DNA of 20,920 nucleotides from Candidatus Tharpella sp. (GTDB lineage Bacteria > Desulfobacterota > Anaeroferrophillalia > Anaeroferrophillales > Tharpellaceae). The position numbers and the translations under genes were made by a program. The DNA lies in the NCBI GenBank assembly GCA_021163565.1, contig JAGGTT010000015.1, positions 1-20,920 of the forward strand, given 5' to 3'. Shown one piece after another: positions 13,744 to 20,920 of this stretch (position 1 is its first letter; each line of letters starts with the position of its first letter). Below the pieces are notes generated by a model, which did no database searches, was not told the DNA's origin, and saw only the letters and a list, made by a program, of their open reading frames with translations.

Positions 13744-15831
13744 ATGTTAGATGCACTTTTTTGTCCCCGGGCTGTAGCGGTAATTGGCGCTTCAAATCGA
13801 CGTTTAACGATTGGCTATCGGATTGTTGAGAATCTGGTCGACAGCGGTTTTAAGGGGCCGATCTTTCCGATCAATCCCAAAGCTCCCTACATCAAGAATT
13901 TTATCGCCTACAAGGATATCATGGATGTTCCTCTGCAGGTAGATCTAGCCCACATCATCGTTAAAAATACCCGAGTTGCCGGCGAAATCGAAAAGTGCGG
14001 TAAGAAAGGGATCAAGGTCGTCATCGTCAATACCGCCGGTTTCGGCGAAATCGGCGAGGAGGGCGTTAAACTCCAGGAGGAGATGCTCGCGGTCGCGAAA
14101 AAATACGGCGTTCGGGTTTTCGGCCCCAACTGTCAGGGGGTTATGAACTCCGATCCTGAAGTTCGGGCTTACTGTAACTTTACCTTTACAAGCATGATTG
14201 AAGGCTCAATTTCGGTTATGGCCCAGTCGGGCGGTGTCGGTGAGGTTATCAATAACCGTTTGTATGAGCTGGGCTTGGGTTTCCGGATGTATGCTTCTTA
14301 TGGAAACCAGGCGGATATCAATGCGACTGAAATTCTGGAATACTGGGGTAATGATCCCGGCACCAAGGTTATCATGCTCCACATCGAAACCCTGCAGAAT
14401 CCGGCCGAATTTGCCAAGGTTGCGAAAGAGATCTCTAAACGTAAACCGATTCTGGCAATGAAAACCGGCCGCACCAAACTTGGAGCTAAAGCGGTTTCAT
14501 CACATACCGGCGGCATGATGGCGGTCGATACGACAACCAACCTGCTTCTGGAAAAATGCGGAATTTTGACATTTACTGACGAAGAGGAACTCTGCCAGGC
14601 GGCGCGGGCTTTAGCCCAGCTGCCGGTGGCTGAAGGAAACCGGGTCGGGATTATCACCAACACCGGTGGCCCGGGAATTATTGTTACCGATGAACTGACC
14701 GAGCGCGGCTGTGATCTCTCTGAAATCAGCGAAGCCAGCCGGGACAGCCTGCAGGGCAATCTCTATCCTGAAGCCTCGCTTGCCAATCCGATCGATGTTC
14801 TGGCAACCGCAACTCCGGAACACTATAAACTCGCGGCTGAAACCCTGATGAGTGACCCCGGGGTTGATATTGTTTTTGTAAATTTTATTACGCCGTTCTT
14901 TGTCGATACCGAAGGCGTGGCCCGCGGCCTCACCGAGGTTGCTAAAGATGCGTCTAAACCGATGGTTGCCTGTGTTATGACCGAAAAAAAGGGCTGGAAG
15001 AAGACGCTGCAGATTTTTAACGAGGGCGGCATTCCAACCTTTGATATGCCGGAGATGGCCGGTAAAGTTGCGGCTGCGGTTGCCCGCTACGGGGCTCTGC
15101 AGCGGCGTCAGGAGAGCTCTCCGGTTTCCTATAATGGTATTGATATTGCCGCGGCGACTCAGTTGATTGAGAAAACCAAGGCTTCCGGGCGTTCATTCAT
15201 GGCTCAGGCCGATGCTTTCAGTATGCTCTCAGCCTACGGTCTGCCGGTTCCGGCTTATGGAGAGATAAGTGATTTTGACGGGGCTTTGGCGGCGGCAGTT
15301 GAAATCGGTTATCCGGTAACGATTAAAGTTGAGTCCGAAGAGGTAGTCCATAAATCAGATGCCGGCGGGGTTGTGCTCAATATTAAAGATGATGCCGAGC
15401 TTACCGCTGCCTGTAAAAAGATGGAGCAGAACTTCCCCGGAGCAACCTGTTTTATCCAGAAGTTTCTTGATCCCGGCATTGAAGTTATGGTCGGTGCTAA
15501 TCGCGAGACGGAAGGTTTGGGCCATGTCGTGGCTTTTGGTCTCGGCGGTATCTTTGTCGAAGTGATGAAAGATGTTGTTTTTCGTCTCAACCCGCTTTCA
15601 GCCGAGGATATCGATGAGATGATCTGCGGGATTAAGGGTTATCCCATTCTTGAGGGAATCCGCGGCCGGGCTGGTGGTGATGTTGAGAAATTGAAAGAGG
15701 TTTTAAGCCGGATCTCGATGCTGCTGCGTAACCATGATGAAATTGATGAGATGGATCTTAACCCGATTTTCTCCTATCCTGAAGGTCAGGAGCCGGGTCT
15801 GGTCGATGTTAGAATTAAATTAAAAGCGTAA
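13744..15831 (+). CDS. ADP-forming acyl-CoA synthetase (fused alpha-beta acetate--CoA ligase family)
   Basis: The 695-residue protein belongs to the NDP-forming acyl-CoA synthetase superfamily, which interconverts acyl-CoA + ADP + phosphate with acid + CoA + ATP. Domains in order: a CoA-binding Rossmann domain (about 1-130, VAVIGASNRR), succinyl-CoA-ligase-like domains (about 150-450) with SSHTGG carrying the likely phosphorylated His254, and a C-terminal ATP-grasp domain (about 480-695) with HKSDAGGVVLN at 536-546. All are in the order of the single-chain fused enzymes, and the length is typical (about 700). In anaerobes such enzymes harvest ATP from acyl-CoA made by 2-oxoacid:ferredoxin oxidoreductases, and an IorA gene lies in this same cluster. 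The acyl group cannot be told from sequence. AGAAGGG lies eight bases before the ATG. Confidence 0.92.
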   Translation: MLDALFCPRAVAVIGASNRRLTIGYRIVENLVDSGFKGPIFPINPKAPYIKNFIAYKDIMDVPLQVDLAHIIVKNTRVAGEIEKCGKKGIKVVIVNTAGFGEIGEEGVKLQEEMLAVAKKYGVRVFGPNCQGVMNSDPEVRAYCNFTFTSMIEGSISVMAQSGGVGEVINNRLYELGLGFRMYASYGNQADINATEILEYWGNDPGTKVIMLHIETLQNPAEFAKVAKEISKRKPILAMKTGRTKLGAKAVSSHTGGMMAVDTTTNLLLEKCGILTFTDEEELCQAARALAQLPVAEGNRVGIITNTGGPGIIVTDELTERGCDLSEISEASRDSLQGNLYPEASLANPIDVLATATPEHYKLAAETLMSDPGVDIVFVNFITPFFVDTEGVARGLTEVAKDASKPMVACVMTEKKGWKKTLQIFNEGGIPTFDMPEMAGKVAAAVARYGALQRRQESSPVSYNGIDIAAATQLIEKTKASGRSFMAQADAFSMLSAYGLPVPAYGEISDFDGALAAAVEIGYPVTIKVESEEVVHKSDAGGVVLNIKDDAELTAACKKMEQNFPGATCFIQKFLDPGIEVMVGANRETEGLGHVVAFGLGGIFVEVMKDVVFRLNPLSAEDIDEMICGIKGYPILEGIRGRAGGDVEKLKEVLSRISMLLRNHDEIDEMDLNPIFSYPEGQEPGLVDVRIKLKA

Positions 15832-15863
15832 TTTTTAAGTGAAAATGGTGAAGTGTGAAGTTC

Positions 15864-15877
15864 GCGCCTTAAGGCGC
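15864..15877. other. Perfect palindrome between the two CoA-ligase genes
   Basis: GCGCCTTAAGGCGC is a 14-base perfect palindrome, flanked by GTGAA (15855-15859) and TTCAC (15879-15883), which can extend it as an imperfect hairpin. It lies in the 86-base gap, followed by a T-rich but interrupted stretch (CTCTTTAACTTTAATTT). It could be a weak intrinsic terminator, or a protein-binding site for a dimeric regulator. Confidence 0.5.
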
Positions 15878-15917
15878 ATTCACTCTTTAACTTTAATTTA
15901 AGAGCAAGGTAACTGAA

Positions 15918-17462
15918 ATGGCACTATGGCTTAATTTAGGGGAAATTTTACGGGTTAATGCGGTAAAATTTCCGGAACAGATAGCATTTTGTGATGCGGC
16001 CCGGCATTTTACCTACCCGCAGACTAATGTTCGGGTTAACCGGCTGGCGAATGGGCTGGCCGGGCTTGGGGTGGTCAAAGGTGATAAAGTCTCCTGTTTT
16101 ATGGAGAACTCGATTGAAATCTGTGAGCTCTATCTTGCCTGTGCCAAGCTTGGCGCGGTGATCAACCCGATAAACTTTCGCCTGGTCGGGCCGGAGGTCG
16201 AATATATCGTTAACAACGCCGATGCCAAGGTGATGATGGTTGATGATGAGTTTGTGCCGATGGTTGAAAGCATTAAGGCCAAACTTCAAAGCGTCAACGA
16301 TTTCGTTGTCGTCGGCAAGCCTTGTGCCGGGTTTCATGAGTATGAAGTGCTGCTGGCATCAGCGGCGGAGAGTGAACCGGATGTTACCGTGGCTCCCGCC
16401 GACCCCTGGATTCTGCTCTATACCTCAGGTACTACCGGTCAGCCAAAAGGGGTGATTCGCTCACACGAATCGTACATTTCTTTCTACCTTATTAACGGTG
16501 CTGATTTCTATTTCAGCTATCGGGATAAGATTTTGACCTGTATGCCGTTATGTCACGTCAACACCACCTTCTTCTCCTTTGCGGCGACCTATTTCGGCGG
16601 CGGCAACTTTATTCAGCCGGCCCGGGCTTTTCGTCCGGGAAATATTCTCGAAATCATCGAAAAAGAGAAAATCACCTTTCTTTCACTGATCCCGACTCAC
16701 TATAATCTTATTTTCAGCCTTGATCAGGAGCAACTTGACGCTTACGATCTCTCTTCAATTCAAAAGTTGCTCTGCTCTTCAGCTCCGGCCCGGAAAGAGC
16801 ATAAAGAGGCGATCATGAAACTGATTCCCGGGGTCAAGCTTTATGAGGGTTACGGTTCAACTGAAGCCGGGATTGTTACGACCCTGATGCCGGAAGATCA
16901 GATGCGGAAACCGGGTTCCATCGGTAAAGAATCATCCGGAACCGACCTTATCAAGATTCTTGATGAAAACGGTAACGAGGTTGCACCCGGAGAAGTTGGT
17001 GAACTCTACTCCCGTGGGCCGATGCTCTTCGATTACTACTACAAACTGCCGGAAGTGACGGCCGAATCTTTCCAGGGTGAATATTTTTCGGCCGGTGATA
17101 TGGCCCGGCGCGATGCCGATGGTTACTACTATCTTGTTGACCGGAAGAAGAATATGATCATCACCGGCGGCGAGAACGTCTACCCCTCCGAGGTGGAAAA
17201 TGTGCTGGCCGCGCACGATGATATCTTTGATGTTGCCGTCGTCGGCCTGCCGCATGAAAAGTGGGGCGAAGAGGTAAGTGCGGTGATTATCCTTAAAGAT
17301 GATCATACGTTGACTGACAAAGATGTGGTCGATTACTGCCGGGCGCAGCTGGCACCCTATAAATGCCCGAAAAAGATATTCTTCATTGCCGCTGATGAGA
17401 TGCCGCGCACCGGTACCGGCAAAATTCTGCATCGGATCTTACGCGAGCGTTATGCCGAGTAG
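15918..17462 (+). CDS. AMP-forming acyl-CoA ligase (class I adenylate-forming enzyme)
   Basis: This 514-residue ligase activates a carboxylic acid with ATP to an acyl-adenylate and then to the CoA thioester. Signature motifs: the phosphate loop LLYTSGTTGQPKG (167-178 region), YGSTEAG, the SAGDMARRDADGYYYLVDRKK hinge region, ITGGENVYPSEVENVL, and the C-terminal PRTGTGKILHR with catalytic Lys502. All key residues are present and the length is typical of the medium/long-chain, carnitine or aryl acyl-CoA ligase groups. No substrate is readable from the motifs. The start ATG has AAGG eight bases upstream. As the second CoA ligase in the cluster, it may activate the acid entering the pathway while the ADP-forming enzyme works in the ATP-making direction. 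Confidence 0.92.
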   Translation: MALWLNLGEILRVNAVKFPEQIAFCDAARHFTYPQTNVRVNRLANGLAGLGVVKGDKVSCFMENSIEICELYLACAKLGAVINPINFRLVGPEVEYIVNNADAKVMMVDDEFVPMVESIKAKLQSVNDFVVVGKPCAGFHEYEVLLASAAESEPDVTVAPADPWILLYTSGTTGQPKGVIRSHESYISFYLINGADFYFSYRDKILTCMPLCHVNTTFFSFAATYFGGGNFIQPARAFRPGNILEIIEKEKITFLSLIPTHYNLIFSLDQEQLDAYDLSSIQKLLCSSAPARKEHKEAIMKLIPGVKLYEGYGSTEAGIVTTLMPEDQMRKPGSIGKESSGTDLIKILDENGNEVAPGEVGELYSRGPMLFDYYYKLPEVTAESFQGEYFSAGDMARRDADGYYYLVDRKKNMIITGGENVYPSEVENVLAAHDDIFDVAVVGLPHEKWGEEVSAVIILKDDHTLTDKDVVDYCRAQLAPYKCPKKIFFIAADEMPRTGTGKILHRILRERYAE

Positions 17463-17489
17463 TTAGTGGTGAAAATTATCCCGTGAAGC

Positions 17490-17568
17490 GGGGACATTGC
17501 TTAAGTAAAAGCGTTTCCCAGCTTTTATGTAGCTGTGTCCCCTTGCGAAGCAGGGCGAAGCGAACTTC
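17490..17568 (+). repeat. Intergenic hairpin-tail element, copy 1
   Basis: GGGGACA (17490-17496) pairs with TGTCCCC (17536-17542). An inner stem TAAAAGC (17506-17512) with GCTTTTA (17521-17527) is nested inside. The stem is followed by a tail with TGCGAAGC (17544-17551) and GGGCGAAGC (17553-17561). The same stem and tail arrangement recurs at 18626-18679, so this is a small dispersed element rather than an isolated terminator. Confidence 0.75.
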
Positions 17569-17614
17569 AAATTATCTCGAAGTAACTTAACCGAATAATT
17601 GAAAGGATTTGATT

Positions 17615-18568
17615 ATGAAAATTGCAATTGTTGGAGCCGGCGGTCTGGGTGGATCTTTCGGGGCGATGCTCTACCTTAACGGGGTTGACGTAACCCTGAT
17701 TGAGATTGATCGCCGCCGGGTTGATGCGATTACCGCTAACGGTTTGGATATTCTCCTGCCGGACGGAAGTGAAAAGAATTGTAAAATCAAGATCACGGAT
17801 GATCCGGCAAGTGTCGGGGTTGTAGATCTGGTGCAGATTTCAGTTAAAGGTTATCATACTGAAGTCGCGGCCCGGAATGCGCTGCCGATGGTTGGCCCGG
17901 AGACCTATGTCCTGTCAGTTCAGAATGGTCTTGGCAACCTGCGGCAGATCGAAAAAAGTATTCCCAAGGAGCAGATTTTAGGCGGGGTTACCGCTTTAAG
18001 TGCGATGCCTTTAGGGTTGGATAAAGTTAAGTTTAACGGCGGTATTGGCGGGGTTCGTTTTGGCCGCTTTGATGGCAAGGCTGATGCAAATCTTGATGAA
18101 ATCGCACAAACCATGAGTGCCTCCGGGCTTGAGACCCATATTATCGATGGCGATATTCGGGTGCCGATCTGGCGTAAACTTCTCGCGAATGCCGGCAACT
18201 GTGTTGCCGCAATGAGCGGGTTTACCGGGAACCAGCTTTTAGCCTGCGCTGAAACCGGTAAACTGACAGCAATGCTCGCGAACGAAACTGCAGAAGTTGC
18301 CAAATCGGAAGGCCTCAATTTTGCTGAACTTGAAGATGCCGGGACCTATGTTCTGACTAAATGTCTGCCCGGGGTCAAAGATAATAAGATTTCGATGCTC
18401 CAGGATGTCGAAGCCGGTCGCCGCACCGAGATCGATACGTTGAACGCTGAGATTGCCAGAGTCGGGGCCGCCAACGGGGTTTCGACACCGGCAAATGACG
18501 TGATGACATTGTTGATTAAAGCCCGCGAGCAGAAAATGCTCTGGGATATGGAGGCTGCAAAAAAATAG
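17615..18568 (+). CDS. Ketopantoate reductase-family (ApbA/PanE) NAD(P)H-dependent 2-oxoacid reductase
   Basis: The 317-residue protein has the N-terminal dinucleotide-binding GAGGLGGSFG (8-17), VQNGLGN, the catalytic-lysine region WRKLLANAGN, and the C-terminal signature SMLQDVEAGRRTEIDTLN. These are all PanE family marks, and the length is near the usual 300. I start it at ATG 17615, which has AAAGGA seven to eight bases upstream, instead of the in-frame TTG at 17609. The family reduces ketopantoate to pantoate for CoA synthesis. Some members instead reduce other 2-oxo acids to D-2-hydroxy acids, as lactococcal PanE does with ketoisocaproate. No pantothenate genes are nearby, and a 2-hydroxyacyl-CoA dehydratase and a 2-oxoacid oxidoreductase are, so a catabolic 2-hydroxyacid dehydrogenase role is the better inference. 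Confidence 0.9.
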   Translation: MKIAIVGAGGLGGSFGAMLYLNGVDVTLIEIDRRRVDAITANGLDILLPDGSEKNCKIKITDDPASVGVVDLVQISVKGYHTEVAARNALPMVGPETYVLSVQNGLGNLRQIEKSIPKEQILGGVTALSAMPLGLDKVKFNGGIGGVRFGRFDGKADANLDEIAQTMSASGLETHIIDGDIRVPIWRKLLANAGNCVAAMSGFTGNQLLACAETGKLTAMLANETAEVAKSEGLNFAELEDAGTYVLTKCLPGVKDNKISMLQDVEAGRRTEIDTLNAEIARVGAANGVSTPANDVMTLLIKAREQKMLWDMEAAKK

Positions 18569-18625
18569 ATGTTTTAAAAGCTGTAAACGTAAGCATTCGG
18601 CTTCATTTTCAAACTGTCGAAAAAT

Positions 18626-18679
18626 GGGGACAGATCTTCAGCTCTGTCCCCGTGCGAAGCCGGGCGAAGCAAAGTTCGC
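18626..18679 (+). repeat. Intergenic hairpin-tail element, copy 2
   Basis: GGGGACAGA (18626-18634) and TCTGTCCCC (18643-18651) form a perfect nine-pair stem with an eight-base loop. The tail TGCGAAGC (18653-18660) and GGGCGAAGC (18662-18670) then follows, differing from copy 1 at one base in this shared part. It lies between the PanE-like and thiolase genes. Copy 1 has a longer loop with an inner stem, so the outer stem and tail are the conserved parts. Confidence 0.78.
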
Positions 18680-18743
18680 AGCAACTTTTTCTAGTTTAAG
18701 ATATTTAACCTTTAGTTCATAACAATTTTAAGGAGATTTTACT

Positions 18744-19937
18744 ATGTTTACAAAAGCTTATATCCCTTACGGTGGCTACTACTCTTCACCTTTTGCCCGC
18801 TGGCAGGGAAGTTTGTCAAATGAGAACGGTATTAAACTGGCGGCAGCAACTACGAAACGCTGGCTCGCTGATAAAGAGATTGATGCCGGTATTTTCGAAT
18901 ATCTCTATTATGGTTTTACGATTCCGCAGAATCACGGTTTCTATGCCAGTCCCTGGGCCGCGGCAATGATGGGAGCCGAGCGGATTCCCGGCTGTATCAT
19001 CTCTCAGGCCTGTTCGACCTCGACCACCTGTGTCTATCAGGCGGCAATGGGGATCGAAATGGGTGATTTCAATAAAGCCTTTACCCTGATGTCGGATCGC
19101 TGTTCTAACGGCCCGCATCTGGCTTGGCCGAATCCGAAAGGTCCGGGCGGACAGCTTGAGACCGAAAACTGGTTGATGGATAACTTCGGCAGCGATCCCT
19201 GGGCTAAAAATGCGATGATTGAGACCGCTGAAAATGTGGCGAAAGAGGCCGGTATTACTCGGGAAGAGTGTGATGACCTGGCTCTGCGTCGTTTCGAACA
19301 GTACCAGGATGCCCTGGCTGATGACCGGGCTTTCCAGAAACGCTATATGTTCCCGATTGAATTGCAGATCAGCAGAAAGAAAACAGTCATGTTCAGTGAA
19401 GATGAAGGGATTGCCCCGACCACGGCCGAAGGGCTTAAAGGTTTACGTTCGGTTCTGCCTGGCGGAGTTCACACGTTTGGTGCTCAGACCCATCCGGCTG
19501 ACGGCAACTGCGGCCTGATCGTCACTGACCAGGCAACCGCCAAAGAGTTGAGCAGTGATAAAAATGTCGAGATCCAGATTCTCTCCTACGCTTTCTATCG
19601 TGAGAAGAAAGGTTATATGGCGGCCGCTGTGGTTCCGGCTGCGGAGAAAGCCCTGCAGAAAGCCGGCATCACGGTTAAAGATGTGAAATCACTCAAGACC
19701 CATAACCCGTTTGCGGTTAATGACCTCTATATGGCGAAGAAAATGGGCATTGATCCTAACGGTTTTAATAACTACGGCAGCTCCTTGGTTTTTGGTCATC
19801 CCCAAGGGCCGACCGCGGGCCGCTGCATGATTGAGATGATCGAAGAGCTCGCTTTAAAGGGCGGCGGCTACGGACTTTTCGCCGGTTGTGCCGCCGGGGA
19901 TACGGCTGCGGCGCTGGTCGTGAAAGTAACTTGTTAA
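18744..19937 (+). CDS. Thiolase-family acyl-CoA acyltransferase
   Basis: This is a 397-residue thiolase-fold protein, the usual length for the family. It has the nucleophile segment SQACSTSTT with Cys90, the KTHNPFAVND segment (319-326) in place of the common NEAFA motif, GHPQGPTAGR with His352, and GCAAGDTAAA with the second catalytic Cys382. All catalytic positions for thiolysis or Claisen condensation are present, though the third and fourth motifs deviate from biosynthetic and degradative acetyl-CoA acetyltransferases. The divergent wording suggests a specialised substrate such as a branched or aromatic beta-ketoacyl-CoA. No DUF35 partner (common for SCP-x-like thiolases) is in the window. 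AGGAG lies eight bases before ATG 18744. Confidence 0.9.
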   Translation: MFTKAYIPYGGYYSSPFARWQGSLSNENGIKLAAATTKRWLADKEIDAGIFEYLYYGFTIPQNHGFYASPWAAAMMGAERIPGCIISQACSTSTTCVYQAAMGIEMGDFNKAFTLMSDRCSNGPHLAWPNPKGPGGQLETENWLMDNFGSDPWAKNAMIETAENVAKEAGITREECDDLALRRFEQYQDALADDRAFQKRYMFPIELQISRKKTVMFSEDEGIAPTTAEGLKGLRSVLPGGVHTFGAQTHPADGNCGLIVTDQATAKELSSDKNVEIQILSYAFYREKKGYMAAAVVPAAEKALQKAGITVKDVKSLKTHNPFAVNDLYMAKKMGIDPNGFNNYGSSLVFGHPQGPTAGRCMIEMIEELALKGGGYGLFAGCAAGDTAAALVVKVTC

Positions 19938-19967
19938 AATCAATCAATTTAAACAGAGGTTAAAATT

Positions 19968-20920
19968 ATGAGTGAGAAAAAAGCAATTCTGTCTGGTAAT
20001 GAGGCGATTGCCCGCGGCGTATGGGAGGCGGGTGTACGTCTGGCTTCAGGTTATCCCGGGACACCCTCAACCGAGATTCTAGAAAATGTCAAAAATTATC
20101 CCGATATCTACTCCGAGTGGACACCGAATGAGAAGGTTGCCTTGGAAGTTGGTATCGGTTCCTCTATCGCCGGGGCCCGAACCCTGGTGACCATGAAGCA
20201 TGTCGGCATCAACGTTGCCGCCGACCCGCTTTTCACCTTCTCCTACACCGGAGTTAATGGTGGACTGATCCTGGTTAGTGCCGATGATCCGTCGATGCAC
20301 AGCTCGCAGAATGAGCAGGATAACCGTAACTACGCCAAGTTTGCCAAGATTCCGGTAATCGAAGCCAGTGACAGCCAGGAATGTAAAGATTTTGTTGCAA
20401 TTGCCCTGGAGCTTAGTGAAGAGTTCGATACTCCGGTTATGTACCGAACCACGACCCGGACTTCACACTCCAAGAGTATCGTTACTTTAGGCGAGCGCAC
20501 AGAGCAGCCCGGCAAGGTTGAACTGGTCAAGGATATGCCCAAATATACGATGCTGCCGGTGAGTGCCAAACAGCGTCACCCGCTGGTTGAAGAGCGTATC
20601 CTGAAACTCAAAGAGTATGCTGAAACAACTGAGCTTAACCGGATTGAGATGAATGATACCAAGATCGGTATCATCACCAACGGGATCAGTTATCAGTATG
20701 TCAAAGAGGCTCTGCCGAATGTTTCAGTGCTCAAATTGGGTCTGACATATCCGCTGCCCGAAAACAAGATTAAGGATTTTGCTGGGTCGGTCGATAAACT
20801 TCTGGTGGTTGAAGAGGGTGATGCCTTTTTCGAAGATCAGATTACGGTAATGGGCGTTAAGGTCGATCACGGTAAGGATCTCTTTCCGCTGACCGGTGAA
20901 TTGAGTGCTGCTTTTATTAA
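19968..20920 (+). CDS. iorA: Indolepyruvate:ferredoxin oxidoreductase alpha subunit, 5' part
   Basis: The frame starts at ATG 19968 (AGAGG eight bases upstream) and is open to the end of the window, giving 317 of an expected roughly 600 residues. It begins MSEKKAILSGNEAIARGVWE, then ASGYPGTPSTEI, EWTPNEKVALEVGIGSS, MKHVGINVAADP and DDPSMHSSQNEQDNR, which are characteristic of the pyrimidine-domain (POR domain I) half of IorA. Later come GIITNGISYQYV and KLGLTYPLP from the domain II region. The thiamine-diphosphate-binding and ferredoxin-like C-terminal part lies beyond the window. IorAB oxidises aryl 2-oxo acids (indolepyruvate, phenylpyruvate) with CoA to arylacyl-CoA and reduced ferredoxin. 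It is only 30 bases after the thiolase gene, so the two are almost certainly cotranscribed. Confidence 0.93.
   Translation, partial: MSEKKAILSGNEAIARGVWEAGVRLASGYPGTPSTEILENVKNYPDIYSEWTPNEKVALEVGIGSSIAGARTLVTMKHVGINVAADPLFTFSYTGVNGGLILVSADDPSMHSSQNEQDNRNYAKFAKIPVIEASDSQECKDFVAIALELSEEFDTPVMYRTTTRTSHSKSIVTLGERTEQPGKVELVKDMPKYTMLPVSAKQRHPLVEERILKLKEYAETTELNRIEMNDTKIGIITNGISYQYVKEALPNVSVLKLGLTYPLPENKIKDFAGSVDKLLVVEEGDAFFEDQITVMGVKVDHGKDLFPLTGELSAAFI

Noticed and set aside
13744..15831. The ADP-forming synthetase as a protein acetyltransferase (Pat-type) fusion
   Set aside because: No GNAT domain is visible at either end; the length is accounted for by the CoA-binding, ligase and ATP-grasp domains.
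17461..18743. The two GC hairpins as plain rho-independent terminators
   Set aside because: No U-tract follows either stem, and both share a conserved tail, which fits a dispersed element better.

Overview
The window looks like part of the chromosome of an anaerobic, Gram-negative bacterium, most likely a member of the Desulfobacterota (former Deltaproteobacteria). Three things point there: a C-terminal IPTL-CTERM sorting tail on a giant surface protein, oxygen-sensitive iron-sulfur CoA chemistry (a 2-hydroxyacyl-CoA dehydratase-type protein with its ATP-driven activator, and an indolepyruvate:ferredoxin oxidoreductase subunit), and a sigma-54-type promoter in front of that gene cluster. The taxonomic assignment is inference from gene content only.

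Left half, minus strand (about 1-10960): genes for exported surface proteins. A 1,885-residue protein (4849-10506) has a signal peptide, an N-terminal domain interrupted by a jelly-roll-like module, 15 tandem cadherin-like repeats of about 96 residues, and an IPTL-CTERM tail. It is followed after 48 bases by a second giant exported protein (4800 to beyond base 1) that begins with a TTG codon, is open for at least 1,600 codons and is made of DUF11-like, cysteine-bearing modules. The two are probably cotranscribed. Upstream (10642-10956) lies a short relic of a BspA-like (DUF285) surface protein. It sits in an AT-rich stretch that separates the surface genes from the metabolic cluster.

Right half, plus strand (11466-20920): seven genes in one direction. 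They are an HgdB/BcrB-family dehydratase/reductase subunit, its HgdC/BcrA-type activator, a fused ADP-forming acyl-CoA synthetase, an AMP-forming acyl-CoA ligase, a ketopantoate-reductase-family dehydrogenase, a thiolase-family protein, and the start of IorA. A TGGCAT-N5-TTGCT site with exact sigma-54 spacing lies 82 bases before the first gene. A coherent reading is catabolism of a 2-oxo/2-hydroxy acid, perhaps from an aromatic or branched amino acid. IOR would make an acyl-CoA from a 2-oxo acid, the ADP-forming synthetase would conserve energy, the PanE-like enzyme would interconvert 2-oxo and 2-hydroxy acids, a ligase would activate the hydroxy acid, the dehydratase and activator would remove water, and the thiolase would act on a beta-ketoacyl-CoA. 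This pathway is inference.

The first five gaps between the metabolic genes (86 to 175 bases) each carry an inverted repeat. Two of these gaps contain related copies of one hairpin-plus-tail element. The last junction is only 30 bases and has none.
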